Shown here piece by piece: positions 33,600-43,989 of a DNA stretch of 64,000 bases. The DNA is from Chloroflexi bacterium HGW-Chloroflexi-4 (GTDB lineage: Bacteria; Chloroflexota; Anaerolineae; Anaerolineales; Anaerolineaceae), in contig PHBW01000016.1 in NCBI GenBank assembly GCA_002840715.1, forward strand, positions 1 through 64,000. The letters are read 5' to 3'. A program made the translations under genes and the position numbers. Within the stretch, counting starts at the first letter, position 1. Each line of letters begins with the position of its first letter. Under the pieces are notes generated by a model, which worked only from the letters and a program-made list of their open reading frames with translations, did no database searches and had not been told where the DNA came from.

Positions 33600-36500
33600 T
33601 CAAGCTTGCAGCAGCTTCTGGTTGATCTCAAGCACTTCCTGCGGATAGCGGGTTAAGTCTTGTTTGAGACGTTGCACATCCGATCCGTATTGCAGACGGC
33701 GGGCGAGATAAGCGAATTCGTCGCTCTCATAGGGTGGAATGTTGACATCCTTGGCGTTGCCTCTCACAACCCGCAGAGAATCAATCAGCCAGCGCATGAA
33801 GGTGTGTGCCTTACGCAGACGGTCATAATCTTCAATGGTGAGATACCCGGCCTGATGCATGGCTGCCATAGCTTCGCGGATGTTGGTAAGTCTGAGTGAT
33901 GAATCTTTAAATCCGTAATTGATCTGCAACCCCTGAACAAGATATTCAATATCCACCAGGGCGCCGGGGCTGAACTTGGCGTTGAAAGTTCCGGCAGCGG
34001 TCAGGTGGCGTACCTGTTTTTCACGCATGGCACGCATGGATGTGACGTCAAAGACCGTGCCGTTATAGACGTATTCATCACGTAAACTGCTTAATTGACT
34101 GCCCAAATTTTCGCTCCCGGCAATCGGACGCAGCTTGACCAACGCCTGCCGTTCATAAGGCCAGGCAGGCCCGTCAGGGGCATAGTATTTCTTGAAGGAT
34201 TCAAGTGAGACGGCCTGGCTACCGGCTTTGCCATAAGGGCGAAGCTGTAAATCAATATGAAAGACGCCTTCCTGCCTGGCCTGAATCGACAGGATCAGGG
34301 ATTGGATCAGTTCCTCATAAAAATTACTGGTGGCGATGCTTTTGAATCCGGTTGTTTTGCCCTGGCCGGTATAAACGAGCATGAGTTCGATATCAGAGGC
34401 GAAACCGAGTTCGCGTCCGCCGCACTTGCCCAGGGCCAACAAAACAGCTTCAGCGGGCTGGCTTTTTTCAAGCTTGGGCTGGCCGTGTTGTTTCACCAAC
34501 TCCTGTTTGCAACGCTCAAAAGCCTCGCTTAAAACAACTTCCACAAGATCGGTGAGTTCTTCTGAGAAGGTGCCGAATTCGGCGGTGTATCCGAGGATAT
34601 GGCGCATGTCGATGCGGAACATCTCGCGGTCTTTGAAGGCGTTCAACCCTTCACGCCAGTTGGCAGCTTTGGCGATTGCCTTTCGGGCTTCTTTTTCAAG
34701 GTCCTTTCGGGTAAAGGCTTTTTCAAGCGTATCCACGTTACTCACGATCGGAAAGAGGTTGGAATACTGCATGCGCAAAAAGTCATCCCACAAGAAGTCG
34801 CTGACACCCAGCAATTTGGCCAGGGCGTTGAGCACTTCGGGGCGTTCAATGCGCGCAAATTCATCCACCCAGTTGGGACGTTCAAAAAGTTGAAGCAAAA
34901 ATTCTCTGAAATGCAGCATGGCGCTTTCAGGGTTGGGAGAGTGGGGCAGTAAATGGGTGAAATGTTTAATCAATACTGCGGCAGCCCGCAGTTCTCGCTG
35001 CTTTTCGGGTGTGACGATTTTCTCACCCTTTTCATTGGTGACATATAAGATGTCGCTGGCCTGGCTGCCCACGGATTGCACCAGCATGCGCACGATGTTA
35101 ATGTGGCTGAGTGCCAGGGCATTGCTGAATTCATACAGGAAACCAGCCGTGTCAGGCGCACTGATGCGCAGCAGTGTATATTTATCATCCGCTTCGTTGT
35201 CAATTTCAATTTCAACAGGGTAAAGGGGCATGCCTTCGGCTGGTGTTTCGTGGAAGGTGGCGCCAACCCGTTTGACCAAATCGCCCTGGGCTTCACGCCG
35301 CCTGCCGGTCTTGATTTTGGTGATTAAAGCCTTTAAATCGTCAGCATAGTTTTTCAAGAGGTCGGGATGTATGGATTCATCTTTCACTGATCGCACGGTA
35401 AAAACATCCACGATCTTCTTCAGCCCCTGATCTCCGCTGCTGGTAGTATTGGCTTCATAGGTAAAGACCTGGCTTTCAAGAATATCCAGACCGTAGAGGT
35501 ACATCAAACCGCAGATGATCGAGAGCACACCCAGATAGTCGTATCCGACAATGGTGATGCGCCAGCGATTGTCATCTACAAGCTGGGGTTCGACGATCAC
35601 AGGTTTATCACTGGAAAGCATTTCGGTCAGGCGGGTGTGGTGAGCAATCTCATCAGGGCTAAAAGTGGTGGCGTAAGACGCATCCATGCGGGAAACGTGC
35701 TGCTGAACCTTGATTGCGATTTCAGGGGACACGACCACGGGTTCAACCGCCTGGTTGCCGACATATTTCAAGAAGATGGTGCGCAGCGCCTGTGATTGTT
35801 TCTCATAAGCCTGGATGAAGCGTTCACCGGCACCATGACCTTCAAATCCGAGTCGGCGAGCTAATAATGCCAGTGAGTGTACATCAGAGGGCAGGGTATA
35901 TGTTTGCTGATAGTCTGTAATTTGCAGATAATGTTCAATGGTGCGCAAAAAGATATAACCGTCGGTGAGGATGCGCGCTTCTTCAGGTGTGATCAGCTTG
36001 GCATCTCTCAATTGAGGGATGGCTTTAAGGGTTGACCGGGTGCGAATGGATGAATGGGTCAACTGTAATGATTGAACCACAAACTCAACGTCGCGGATGG
36101 AACCTGCACCAAGTTTAACCTCGCCCCATTTACGACCTTTTTCGAGCAGAAATTCTTCTGTGCGCTGTTTCATTGAGAAAATGCCGGCGCGCACTTCATC
36201 CGCAGGGATGCTGAAGAGCAAGGGCTCCACATCTCGGCGCAGTTCTTCGCCAAATGCCAGGTTGCCGGCAATGGGGCGTGCTTTAAGAAAAGCTTGTTTT
36301 TCCCACAGCAGCGCGGATTGTTTGTAGTAACGCAAATAGCCTTCAAGGGTTGTGACCAACGGACCGTCATGCCCCCAGGGACGCAGGCGCATATCCACGC
36401 GGTAAAGGAACCCATCTCCCGTGGATTTTGAGATGATGTCTATCAACGATTTTGCGAGTTTAAGATAATTTTCAGATGCCTGTTTGGCAATGAAAAGCAG

Positions 36501-37184
36501 ATCAATATCCGAACTGTAATTGAGTTCGCGGGCGCCGAGTTTGCCCATGGCCAGCACGGTAAAGTTGGAGGCAGAGACTCCGGTTTCTTCGGCAGCCAAC
36601 GCCAGGCAGGCGCGGGTCATGCCAATAGCCATACGCGAAAGCTGAGAAAAAACAGCCCGCAAGTCGAACAGGTCTAAAAAGTCGCTGACCCCTATGCGCA
36701 AAAGTTCCCTGCGCTGGTAACGCCGAAGTGCGTCCAGCCGCTCCAGATAATCATTTCTGGATTGCCATGCAGCCATGCCTTCACTGTGGAATTGATCCAC
36801 GGTTTTGCGCTCGGTCAGCAGGCTGCGCTGCGCCACCAGACGGATGGCATCAGGCGTTCCCAGTAATATCTCGGTTAAAAAAGGACTGGCGGAAAAAAGG
36901 GTCACCAAAATTTCCACCAGGCGCGGATTTTCTTGCAGGTCAGCGAACAAGGAACCGCTGAATGTATCCACCAGACGTTCAAAATGCACCAGCGAACGAT
37001 CAGGGTCTGCGGCGACCGAGAGCGCAGGAATCAGCCAGGGCAGCAGTTCCTTCATCTGGTCGGGGTAGGTTGTGGTCAGGCGGTTGAATATGGATTTGGC
37101 GTTTTGGCTGTCAGCAAAACTATTTCCATCAAAAAGCTGAGAAATGGCGGTATTGGCGTCGGCGCTGTTCTTTTCGGTTTTCAT
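33600..37184 (-). CDS. glnE: Glutamine synthetase adenylyltransferase with inserted GlnD-like ACT module
   Basis: A 1194-residue GlnE, well above the E. coli 946. The N-terminal transferase has GKLGARELNYSSDIDLLF (about 214-231) and GSIRDVEF (361). The C-terminal one has GKCGGRELGFASDIELML (919-936) and ALVDIEYLVQ (1075). Between them (about 505-745) is a segment with the GlnD tail pattern SPDEIAHHTRL...P.IV and two ACT domains (about 540-600 and 669-720). No HD domain is present. It would adenylylate and deadenylylate glutamine synthetase, perhaps sensing glutamine directly through the ACT pair. ATG 37184 with GGAAGAG is preferred; an ATG at 37199 lies at the likely transcription start. Confidence 0.88.
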   Translation of the reverse strand: MKTEKNSADANTAISQLFDGNSFADSQNAKSIFNRLTTTYPDQMKELLPWLIPALSVAADPDRSLVHFERLVDTFSGSLFADLQENPRLVEILVTLFSASPFLTEILLGTPDAIRLVAQRSLLTERKTVDQFHSEGMAAWQSRNDYLERLDALRRYQRRELLRIGVSDFLDLFDLRAVFSQLSRMAIGMTRACLALAAEETGVSASNFTVLAMGKLGARELNYSSDIDLLFIAKQASENYLKLAKSLIDIISKSTGDGFLYRVDMRLRPWGHDGPLVTTLEGYLRYYKQSALLWEKQAFLKARPIAGNLAFGEELRRDVEPLLFSIPADEVRAGIFSMKQRTEEFLLEKGRKWGEVKLGAGSIRDVEFVVQSLQLTHSSIRTRSTLKAIPQLRDAKLITPEEARILTDGYIFLRTIEHYLQITDYQQTYTLPSDVHSLALLARRLGFEGHGAGERFIQAYEKQSQALRTIFLKYVGNQAVEPVVVSPEIAIKVQQHVSRMDASYATTFSPDEIAHHTRLTEMLSSDKPVIVEPQLVDDNRWRITIVGYDYLGVLSIICGLMYLYGLDILESQVFTYEANTTSSGDQGLKKIVDVFTVRSVKDESIHPDLLKNYADDLKALITKIKTGRRREAQGDLVKRVGATFHETPAEGMPLYPVEIEIDNEADDKYTLLRISAPDTAGFLYEFSNALALSHINIVRMLVQSVGSQASDILYVTNEKGEKIVTPEKQRELRAAAVLIKHFTHLLPHSPNPESAMLHFREFLLQLFERPNWVDEFARIERPEVLNALAKLLGVSDFLWDDFLRMQYSNLFPIVSNVDTLEKAFTRKDLEKEARKAIAKAANWREGLNAFKDREMFRIDMRHILGYTAEFGTFSEELTDLVEVVLSEAFERCKQELVKQHGQPKLEKSQPAEAVLLALGKCGGRELGFASDIELMLVYTGQGKTTGFKSIATSNFYEELIQSLILSIQARQEGVFHIDLQLRPYGKAGSQAVSLESFKKYYAPDGPAWPYERQALVKLRPIAGSENLGSQLSSLRDEYVYNGTVFDVTSMRAMREKQVRHLTAAGTFNAKFSPGALVDIEYLVQGLQINYGFKDSSLRLTNIREAMAAMHQAGYLTIEDYDRLRKAHTFMRWLIDSLRVVRGNAKDVNIPPYESDEFAYLARRLQYGSDVQRLKQDLTRYPQEVLEINQKLLQA

Positions 37185-37205
37185 ATGAGACTCTTCCATA
37201 AAAAA

Positions 37206-37211
37206 ATTATA
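37206..37211 (-). promoter_or_regulatory. -10 element of glnE
   Basis: A perfect TATAAT on the minus strand, 6 bases before an in-frame ATG (37199) and 21 before the chosen start. No good -35 is seen. If used, the glnE mRNA has a leader of only about 15 bases or none. Confidence 0.45.
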
Positions 37212-37281
37212 CAGTAAGTGCAGGTTTGGAGAATAAGCCAATCCACGCTTTAATCTTATTCCATTTGAAGCGTGAAAAAAG

Positions 37282-37295
37282 TACCCGTTCGGGTA
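37282..37295. promoter_or_regulatory. Operator-like palindrome between glnE and glnA
   Basis: TACCCGTTCGGGTA, a 6-2-6 inverted repeat, touches the -35 element of glnA and lies upstream of glnE. Candidate site for a nitrogen regulator. The family is unknown. Confidence 0.45.
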
Positions 37296-37296
37296 A

Positions 37297-37325
37297 TATA
37301 CAGGGTAAGGGTGTTTCTCTATAAT
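37297..37325 (+). promoter_or_regulatory. Promoter of glnA
   Basis: TATACA (37297-37302), 17 bases, TATAAT (37320-37325). The palindrome at 37282-37295 abuts it on the upstream side. The leader is about 65 bases. Confidence 0.55.
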
Positions 37326-37396
37326 CACTAAATACTTTTTGAGGACTTATATCTTTTTATCTAAAAATTGACCTCGAATTCTAAAGGAGAAAACTC

Positions 37397-38809
37397 ATGG
37401 GAAAGACAGTGAAAGAAGTACTTGAATTAGCAAAGAACGTAAAAATGGTTGACCTGCGATTTATTGACCTGCCGGGAACCTGGCAGCACTTTACCATTCC
37501 TGCCCACCGATTGGACCTTGACCTTTTCGAGGAAGGCATTCCATTTGACGGTTCATCCATTCGCGGGTTCCAGGAAATTCACGAATCTGACATGCTGCTG
37601 CTGCTTGATCCTGAGACCGCATTTGTTGATCCAGTAGCACCGTTGCCTACTTTGGTGATTAGCTGCGATGTTTATGACCCGATCACCAAGCAACCTTACA
37701 GCCGTGATCCCCGTTTTGTTGCCAGAAAAGCCGAAGCCTATTTAAGGCAAACCGGCATTGGCGACACTGCTTTCTTTGGACCTGAAGCCGAGTTCTTTAT
37801 TTTTGACAATATTCGCTACGGCAGCAACACCAATGAATCTTTCTATGAAATCGACAGTGCTGAAGGCTGGTGGAACAGCGGTGATAAATCCAAACCCAAC
37901 ATGGGCGGTCAAATTTTGCCCAAACGCGGATATTTCCCCGTGCCTCCAACCGATACACTTCAGCTATTGCGCAGCCAGATCGTTATGGCGCTTGAAGAGT
38001 CTGGCGTCGAAATGGAGATACATCATCATGAAGTTGCTTCCGCTGGTCAAGTTGAGTTGGGTATGAAATTCAACACCTTGATCCGCATGGCTGATCAACT
38101 CTTGATCTACAAATATATTGCCAAGAACGTTGCCCGACAGAACGGCAAGACGGCCACCTTTATGCCCAAACCCCTCTTTGGCGATAACGGCTCTGGCATG
38201 CATGTGCACTCGTCAATTTGGAAGAACGGCAAAAATGTCTTCTTTGATGCCTCAGGTTATGCCCAGCTTTCTGATACTGCCAAGTATTACATCGGAGGTT
38301 TGCTGAAACATGCTCCTTCATTGTTGGCGTTGACCAACCCCACCACCAACTCATACCGCCGCCTCGTGCCCGGTTATGAAGCACCTGTCAACCTGGCTTA
38401 CTCACAGCGAAACCGTTCGGCTGTCTGTCGTATTCCAGTTACAAGCAGTGAGAAATCCAAGCGTGTTGAATTCCGCGCCCCGGATGCCACCAGCAACCCC
38501 TATTTGTGCTTCTCTGCTTTGTTGATGGCTGGTTTGGACGGCATCCAGAATCGGATCGACCCCGGCAATCCTGTTGATAAAGACCTATATGAACTGCCGC
38601 GTGAAGAAGCCAAGTTGATCAAACAGGTCCCAGGTTCTTTGGGTGATGTGTTGATTGCACTCGAAAACGACCATGATTATCTGCTCAAGGGTGACGTCTT
38701 CACCAAAGATTTACTTGAGGCGTATATTTCATACAAACGTCAGAATGAGCTTGATCCCGTGCGCATCCGCCCTGTGCCTTACGAATTTGTGTTGTACTAC
38801 GATATTTAG
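37397..38809 (+). CDS. glnA: Glutamine synthetase type I
   Basis: A 470-residue type I glutamine synthetase that makes glutamine from glutamate, ammonia and ATP. It has [18 protein letters not shown] (N-terminal beta-grasp to catalytic domain), [28 protein letters not shown], the [14 protein letters not shown] glutamate-binding region and VEFRAPD. Tyr398 in [11 protein letters not shown] corresponds to the adenylylated Tyr397 of E. coli (numbered without Met), so control by the divergent GlnE is expected. AAAGGAG precedes the ATG. A terminator follows the gene. Confidence 0.97.
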   Translation: MGKTVKEVLELAKNVKMVDLRFIDLPGTWQHFTIPAHRLDLDLFEEGIPFDGSSIRGFQEIHESDMLLLLDPETAFVDPVAPLPTLVISCDVYDPITKQPYSRDPRFVARKAEAYLRQTGIGDTAFFGPEAEFFIFDNIRYGSNTNESFYEIDSAEGWWNSGDKSKPNMGGQILPKRGYFPVPPTDTLQLLRSQIVMALEESGVEMEIHHHEVASAGQVELGMKFNTLIRMADQLLIYKYIAKNVARQNGKTATFMPKPLFGDNGSGMHVHSSIWKNGKNVFFDASGYAQLSDTAKYYIGGLLKHAPSLLALTNPTTNSYRRLVPGYEAPVNLAYSQRNRSAVCRIPVTSSEKSKRVEFRAPDATSNPYLCFSALLMAGLDGIQNRIDPGNPVDKDLYELPREEAKLIKQVPGSLGDVLIALENDHDYLLKGDVFTKDLLEAYISYKRQNELDPVRIRPVPYEFVLYYDI

Positions 38810-38846
38810 ATCATTTCCTGTCTCTCCTTTAGACGTCGCATCAAAT

Positions 38847-38872
38847 CTGACAGGTGTTCAAGCACCTGTCAG
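38847..38872 (+). terminator. Terminator of glnA
   Basis: CTGACAGGTG (38847-38856) pairs perfectly with CACCTGTCAG (38863-38872), followed by GTTTGTT, 37 bases after the stop codon. Confidence 0.8.
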
Positions 38873-38932
38873 GTTTGTTAAAGGCCAGTTCTTTTTTAGA
38901 CATGCTACAATTATCTGAGCAGGATGCCAAAC

Positions 38933-41185
38933 ATGAGTGAACAAAACGCCAATTCCCGACTATACGATGCCCTGGCCAGTCTGAATCAGATTGGCGCTAC
39001 CGTCAACCAGATTGGACAAGACGGCAGGGTCAGTGTAGACGACACCTTAAAACTGATTGTCGCCAGCGCCATCCAGGTATTACAGGGGGCGTCTGCGGTG
39101 ATCTACTCTTATGATGACACTCAGGGTGAATTTATTGTGACATCACGCGTGACCGCGGGTGTTAATGATAATGGGGAATTAAGTGATGAGCCCCGACCCT
39201 ACGGGTTGGGTTTTCGCGCCATCAAACAGCGCCGAAGGGTCTTATCATACGAAGAAAAAGGCACCAACATCCATCCGGCAAGAGCCATGGCAGGCGCCAG
39301 GGTGATGGGGTGTTTTCCATTAATTGTGGCTGATATTCCAGTGGGGGCGCTATATGTTTACCTTCAGGATGAACGCGAGTTCAGCCAGCTCGAATTATTG
39401 ATGTTGGATAATTTTGTCAATCAGGCCGCCATGGCCATTTATCATGCGCATAATCTTGAAAAAATGCAGCGCAACCTATCCCGCAAAGAAGAAGAAATCA
39501 AGCGAATGCGCCGTGCAGGTTTGCTGATCTCTTCAAGGTTACGGTTGGAAGAAACCCTCGAATCGATTTTGCAAATGGCGCTTGAAGTCACTGGCGCGCA
39601 GTACGGCATCTTCCGCCTGTTGGATCAAAAAGCAAAAACACTGAACACCAGGGCGGTTGCCGGTGAATATACCGCACGGCCTTTGATCGAATCGCTGCCG
39701 CTGGATTCTAACAGCGTAATGGCATGGGTGGCGCGCGAACGGCAATCAGCCTGTATCGCAGACTTGCATGCCGACCCCTGGTCGCACATCTACTATCCGC
39801 TTGATTCAAACATGGAAATGCGTTCCGAGCTAGCCGTACCCTTGGTGGGTGCAACGGGAAGACTGGAAGGGGTGCTCAACCTTGAAAGCCCGATCGTGGG
39901 CGCGTTTAGCGAAGAAGACAGCTATCTGCTTCAGGCGCTGGCTACCCAGGCGGTCATCACCATTCAAGAGGTGAGGCTGCTGGATGCGCTTGAAGAAATC
40001 ACCCATTTGTTATTAACCGAGCCGCTGCAAAAAGTGTTGATTCGCCTTTCTGCTCTGGCCTGCGACCTGCTGGATGCAGCCACCAGCGCAATCTGGAATT
40101 TAAAAGGGGATGTACTGGAAGTTGCTGCCGAGAGCGGAGGCTACCGCCATGGGGAAAGTATTCCCGTGGAAGGAAGTCTTGCTGGGTTTGCGATTCTCGA
40201 ACGACAACCGGTTGTGAGTGAAGATGTGCGCACCGACAAACGTTTTCACCGCGCAGACCTGGCAGTGGATCAGGATTGGTCGCGCGCCTTGATTGTGCCG
40301 CTGCTGCCTGGGGATAAAGGCGAGCCGCTCGGCGCATTTGGTGTTTACAGTTCCACCAGCGGGGCGGGGCATTTTGCCGAATCAGAGTGGGATAAGAAAG
40401 TTCTGGTCACGCTGGCTGATTATGCGGTGCTGGCTTATCAGAATGCTGCTCATCAAGATGCACTGCGTGCCGCCCAGGAACAGCGTTCCGTCGCTGAGAC
40501 GTTTGCAGCGGTTGGCGATATTGCCTCCAATTTGCTTCATCACTTGAACAACAAAGTGGGCACCATCCCTGTGCGTATTCAAGGCATTGAAGATAAATTA
40601 CAGGATGTGCTGAGCGCCAACCCTTATCTGGCGCACAACCTGGATGAGATTGAACACTGCGCCACTGACGCCATGGAAAGCGTGCGGGAGAGTCTTTCGC
40701 ATTTACGCCCCATCAAGCGTGAACCGGTGCTGGTGGTAAGCCGGGTGCTTGAAGCGATCAGCCTGGTGAAGATGCCCCCGACTGCTGAAGTGAAGATCAA
40801 TCAACTCGATCATTTACCGGTGGTGATGGCCGGAGAACGCACCCTGACGCTGGTTTTCACCAACCTGATTGAAAATGCTCTGGACGCGATGAACGGAAAG
40901 GGCGTGATTACCATTTCAGGCAGTGTTGACAAAGATTGGGTCGAAGTTAAGGTGAGTGATAACGGACCGGGCATTCCACCCGAGCTGCACGAGCACATTT
41001 TTGATCTCAATTACAGCGGCCGCGGTGCTTCGCGACCGGGCAAGCTGGGTTTTGGCCTGTGGTGGGTGAAGACCTTGATGACCCGTCTTGAGGGCAACGT
41101 CTCCATACAAAGCGACGGAGTCCACGGCACCACCTTTGTTTTGAGGCTTCCGATTGCCAAGCCGAATGGCGGAGAAAAAGTATGA
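38933..41185 (+). CDS. Three-GAF cytoplasmic sensor histidine kinase
   Basis: A 750-residue soluble kinase. There are three GAF domains (about 15-180, 210-355 and 365-520), then a HisKA-like region with NLLHHLNNKVG holding the likely phospho-His, and a HATPase (about 620-745) with TNLIENALDAMN, VSDNGPGIPPEL and LGFGLWWVKTL. No membrane helix is predicted, so the signal is intracellular (redox, ligand or second messenger). ATG 38933 has AGGA eight bases upstream and is preferred to ATG 38924. An extended -10 (TGCTACAAT, 38903-38911) gives a short leader. The stop overlaps the regulator start (ATGA), so the two are a coupled pair. Confidence 0.92.
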   Translation: MSEQNANSRLYDALASLNQIGATVNQIGQDGRVSVDDTLKLIVASAIQVLQGASAVIYSYDDTQGEFIVTSRVTAGVNDNGELSDEPRPYGLGFRAIKQRRRVLSYEEKGTNIHPARAMAGARVMGCFPLIVADIPVGALYVYLQDEREFSQLELLMLDNFVNQAAMAIYHAHNLEKMQRNLSRKEEEIKRMRRAGLLISSRLRLEETLESILQMALEVTGAQYGIFRLLDQKAKTLNTRAVAGEYTARPLIESLPLDSNSVMAWVARERQSACIADLHADPWSHIYYPLDSNMEMRSELAVPLVGATGRLEGVLNLESPIVGAFSEEDSYLLQALATQAVITIQEVRLLDALEEITHLLLTEPLQKVLIRLSALACDLLDAATSAIWNLKGDVLEVAAESGGYRHGESIPVEGSLAGFAILERQPVVSEDVRTDKRFHRADLAVDQDWSRALIVPLLPGDKGEPLGAFGVYSSTSGAGHFAESEWDKKVLVTLADYAVLAYQNAAHQDALRAAQEQRSVAETFAAVGDIASNLLHHLNNKVGTIPVRIQGIEDKLQDVLSANPYLAHNLDEIEHCATDAMESVRESLSHLRPIKREPVLVVSRVLEAISLVKMPPTAEVKINQLDHLPVVMAGERTLTLVFTNLIENALDAMNGKGVITISGSVDKDWVEVKVSDNGPGIPPELHEHIFDLNYSGRGASRPGKLGFGLWWVKTLMTRLEGNVSIQSDGVHGTTFVLRLPIAKPNGGEKV

Positions 41186-42261
41186 TGACCTCAAAACCAT
41201 CTCCGCGGGCGATTGTGATTGAGGATGATTCTTCATGGCAGCAGATTCTGAGTGAAATTCTTTCAGATTCCGGCATGACAGTGGATGTAGCGGACAACCT
41301 TGAAGACGCCTTGAAACTGCTTAAAGCAGAACCCCACCGGTTGGCGTTGGTGGATTTGTCACTTGAAAGCAAAGATCACAGTAATGAAGACGGGCTACGG
41401 GTGCTTGAAGCCATCAAACGTCTAGACCCGGGCTGCCAAAGCATCTTGCTGACCGGTTTTGCCACGGTGGAGCTGGCAGTCAGCGTGTTGACCGAACTTG
41501 GTGCTTTTTCATTTCTGCGAAAAGAAAGTTTCAACCGGGCACAGTTCCGTGAGTTGATCAGCCAGGCATTGGTATCTGCCCCGAAGATCCAAGCTGATGA
41601 AATAACTCCAAACCTTGCTGCAAAGAGTACGTCAAACATAAAATCTGAGCCTGTTTCGCATAAGGCGGCGAATGTGCTGGTGGTCGAAGATGATGCTGGC
41701 TGGCGCAGCATCCTGTCGGAGTTGCTCACGGATGCCGGGTTGGAGATCAGGGTGTGCAGCAGCTACGGGGATGCGCTCGGCGCGCTACGGCGCGAAACTT
41801 TTTCGCTGGCAGTGGTTGATCTTTCACTAACGGCGGATGTGGTCTGGGATGATGCCGCAGACAGCGATTCCCTCGAAGGGTACAGCCTGCTGGCCAACAC
41901 GCGCGTTGCAGGTACGCCCACGATCGTGGTCAGCGGTGTGGTGGGCGTGGATGAGATTCAGCGCGCTTATAATGAACATTCAGTGTTTGCCTATCTTGAA
42001 AAGCAGGCGTTTGACCGCAACACCTTCAGACGTCTGGTGCGTGAGGCGATTGCCGCAGGCAGCACTTTCTCGGAATTGGATCAGCTCACCCAGCGGGAAA
42101 GGGAAGTCTTTGATCTGCTGGCAAAGGGCATGACCAATAAAGAGATCGCCGATGCACTGGTGATCACCAACAACACGGTCAAACGACATTTGAAGGCGGT
42201 GTTTGAGAAACTGGATGTGCATACGCGTGCGGCAGCGCTTTCCAAGGCGAGGGGCGGTTAA
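41182..42261 (+). CDS. Double-receiver LuxR/NarL-type response regulator
   Basis: A 359-residue regulator with two receiver domains (about 10-130, VIEDDSSW and LALVDLSL; about 160-290, VVEDDAGW and LAVVDLSL) and a NarL/LuxR helix-turn-helix (about 297-357, LTQREREVFDLLAKGMTNKEIA). The second receiver has an acidic insertion (ADVVWDDAADSDSLEG) just after its phospho-Asp loop. It is the cognate regulator of the overlapping kinase. With two phosphorylation sites it could integrate two inputs or use one as a phosphate sink. No target site is evident in the window. Confidence 0.9.
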   Translation: MMTSKPSPRAIVIEDDSSWQQILSEILSDSGMTVDVADNLEDALKLLKAEPHRLALVDLSLESKDHSNEDGLRVLEAIKRLDPGCQSILLTGFATVELAVSVLTELGAFSFLRKESFNRAQFRELISQALVSAPKIQADEITPNLAAKSTSNIKSEPVSHKAANVLVVEDDAGWRSILSELLTDAGLEIRVCSSYGDALGALRRETFSLAVVDLSLTADVVWDDAADSDSLEGYSLLANTRVAGTPTIVVSGVVGVDEIQRAYNEHSVFAYLEKQAFDRNTFRRLVREAIAAGSTFSELDQLTQREREVFDLLAKGMTNKEIADALVITNNTVKRHLKAVFEKLDVHTRAAALSKARGG

Positions 42262-42411
42262 AACCCTTTTTTATCCACATACCACACGTAAAGTTCTAAT
42301 AGACTTAGAAAAAGAACTGAAGACTAAACCATTAAATCCAGTAATATTTTTTTCCCCCGCGGTTTATAACCGGGGAGACTTTGAGTAGTTCTTTCTATTC
42401 AATTTGGAGTA

Positions 42412-43815
42412 TTAATTCCACTCGGTGTGGTACGTGCCTTCTTTGTCGAGACGGCGGTAAGTGTGAGCGCCGAAATAATCGCGCTGAGCCTGGGTGAGGT
42501 TGGCGGGCAGACGGTTACTGCGGTAGGTATCGTAATAGGCGAGCGCCGAACTGAAAGCCAGCGAGGGTATGCCGCTGTTGGCAGCCATGCTGACGAGGGT
42601 GCGCAGGGCGGCCTGGCCTCGGTTCATTTTGGTCGAAAACTCGGGGTCCACCATCAGGTTGGTCAGATCGTTGTTGCGCTTGTAGGCATCGCGGATGTCG
42701 TTCAAGAATCGAGCGCGGATGATGCATCCACCGCGCCAGATGCGGGCAATCTCTGAATAATTAAGGTCGTAACTGTATTCTTTGCTGGCCAGGCGTAGCA
42801 TGGCAAAACCCTGGGCGTAGGAACAAATTTTGGCGGTGTAGAGAGCGTCGCGGATAAAGGCAATGTTTTGCGTGCGGTCGCCTTTGATCTGAGCTTTAGG
42901 GCCGACCAATAGACTTGAAGCGGTCACACGTTCCGCTTTGAGACCGCTGATGATGCGGCTTTCGACTGCGGCATTGATGGTGGGGATGGGTGCGCCGATG
43001 TCAAAGGAATTCTGGCTGGTCCATTTGCCGGTGCCTTTTTGCTGTGCTTCATCCAAAATGAGGTCGACAATGGCTTTATCTGTCTCACGGTCGTACCTTT
43101 GGAAAATGTCAGCAGTGATTTCGATTAAGTACGATTCAAGATCACCTTTATTCCATTCAGCAAACACATCGTGCAGTTCCTGATTGTTTAATCCTAATCC
43201 GCGGTGCAGCAGGTCGTAGGCTTCGGCAATCAACTGCATATCGCCGTATTCGATGCCGTTGTGCACCATCTTGACGTAATGCCCCGCACCGCGAGGACCC
43301 ATGTACGCTACGCAGGGTTCACCATCCACTTTGGCAGAAATTGCTTCGAAAACCGGCTTGATTAGCTCCCAGGCCTGGGGCTGCCCGCCGGGCATGATGG
43401 AGGGTCCCCACAATGCGCCTTGTTCCCCGCCGCTGACACCGGCGCCAATGTAGTTCAAGCCCAGCAGTTCCAACTCGCGTGAACGCAGTTCAGTCTCATA
43501 AAAATAGGTGTTACCGCCATCAATCAGCAAATCGTCTTTTGAAAGCAAGGGTTTTATTGAGTTGATTGCTGATTCAATGGGTTTGCCGGCCGGCACCATG
43601 ATCAATATGCGCCTGGGATGCTCAAGGGATTTTAGAAAGGATTCAAGTGTGTCACAAGCGATCAGCTTTTTTGTTCTGGCTTCTTCACCAAATGAGGTCA
43701 CCTTGGCGGCGTCCAAATCGTAACCGGCCACGCGAAATCCGTTGCGTTCCATATTCAAGGCGAGCATGCGTCCCATCACGCCGAGACCCATGACGCCGAA
43801 ATTAGCTTTTTGCAT
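42412..43815 (-). CDS. gnd: 6-Phosphogluconate dehydrogenase, decarboxylating
   Basis: A 467-residue enzyme of the oxidative pentose phosphate pathway, giving ribulose-5-phosphate, CO2 and NADPH. It has FGVMGLGVMGRMLALNMERNG (N-terminal Rossmann motif), MPGGQPQAW, the catalytic GAGHYVKMVHNGIEYGDMQ with its Lys and His, and QKGTGKWTSQNSFDIG. The length is normal for the long, homodimeric form. GCAGGAGG precedes the ATG. It stands alone between two plus-strand units. The 150 bases to the convergent regulator gene hold a small C/G-rich stem without a usable U tract. Confidence 0.96.
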   Translation of the reverse strand: MQKANFGVMGLGVMGRMLALNMERNGFRVAGYDLDAAKVTSFGEEARTKKLIACDTLESFLKSLEHPRRILIMVPAGKPIESAINSIKPLLSKDDLLIDGGNTYFYETELRSRELELLGLNYIGAGVSGGEQGALWGPSIMPGGQPQAWELIKPVFEAISAKVDGEPCVAYMGPRGAGHYVKMVHNGIEYGDMQLIAEAYDLLHRGLGLNNQELHDVFAEWNKGDLESYLIEITADIFQRYDRETDKAIVDLILDEAQQKGTGKWTSQNSFDIGAPIPTINAAVESRIISGLKAERVTASSLLVGPKAQIKGDRTQNIAFIRDALYTAKICSYAQGFAMLRLASKEYSYDLNYSEIARIWRGGCIIRARFLNDIRDAYKRNNDLTNLMVDPEFSTKMNRGQAALRTLVSMAANSGIPSLAFSSALAYYDTYRSNRLPANLTQAQRDYFGAHTYRRLDKEGTYHTEWN

Positions 43816-43989
43816 TATTCCTCCTGCAAGTTGTCGTGCAACAACCGATAAAAAATGGAAAAGGATTATTCCACCTATTCTTTACTTATTGCGATACCCT
43901 CTTTTATTTTATCTTATGGGTGGGTATAAATCCACAAGATGGAGGTGCGGATTAAAAATTGATTTTGTTTTGTTTTATGATCAAGCGAT

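Noticed and set aside
42354-42375. Terminator for gnd between convergent genes
   Set aside because: A short CCCCG/CGGGG stem exists, but the T run is on the wrong side for both flanking genes.
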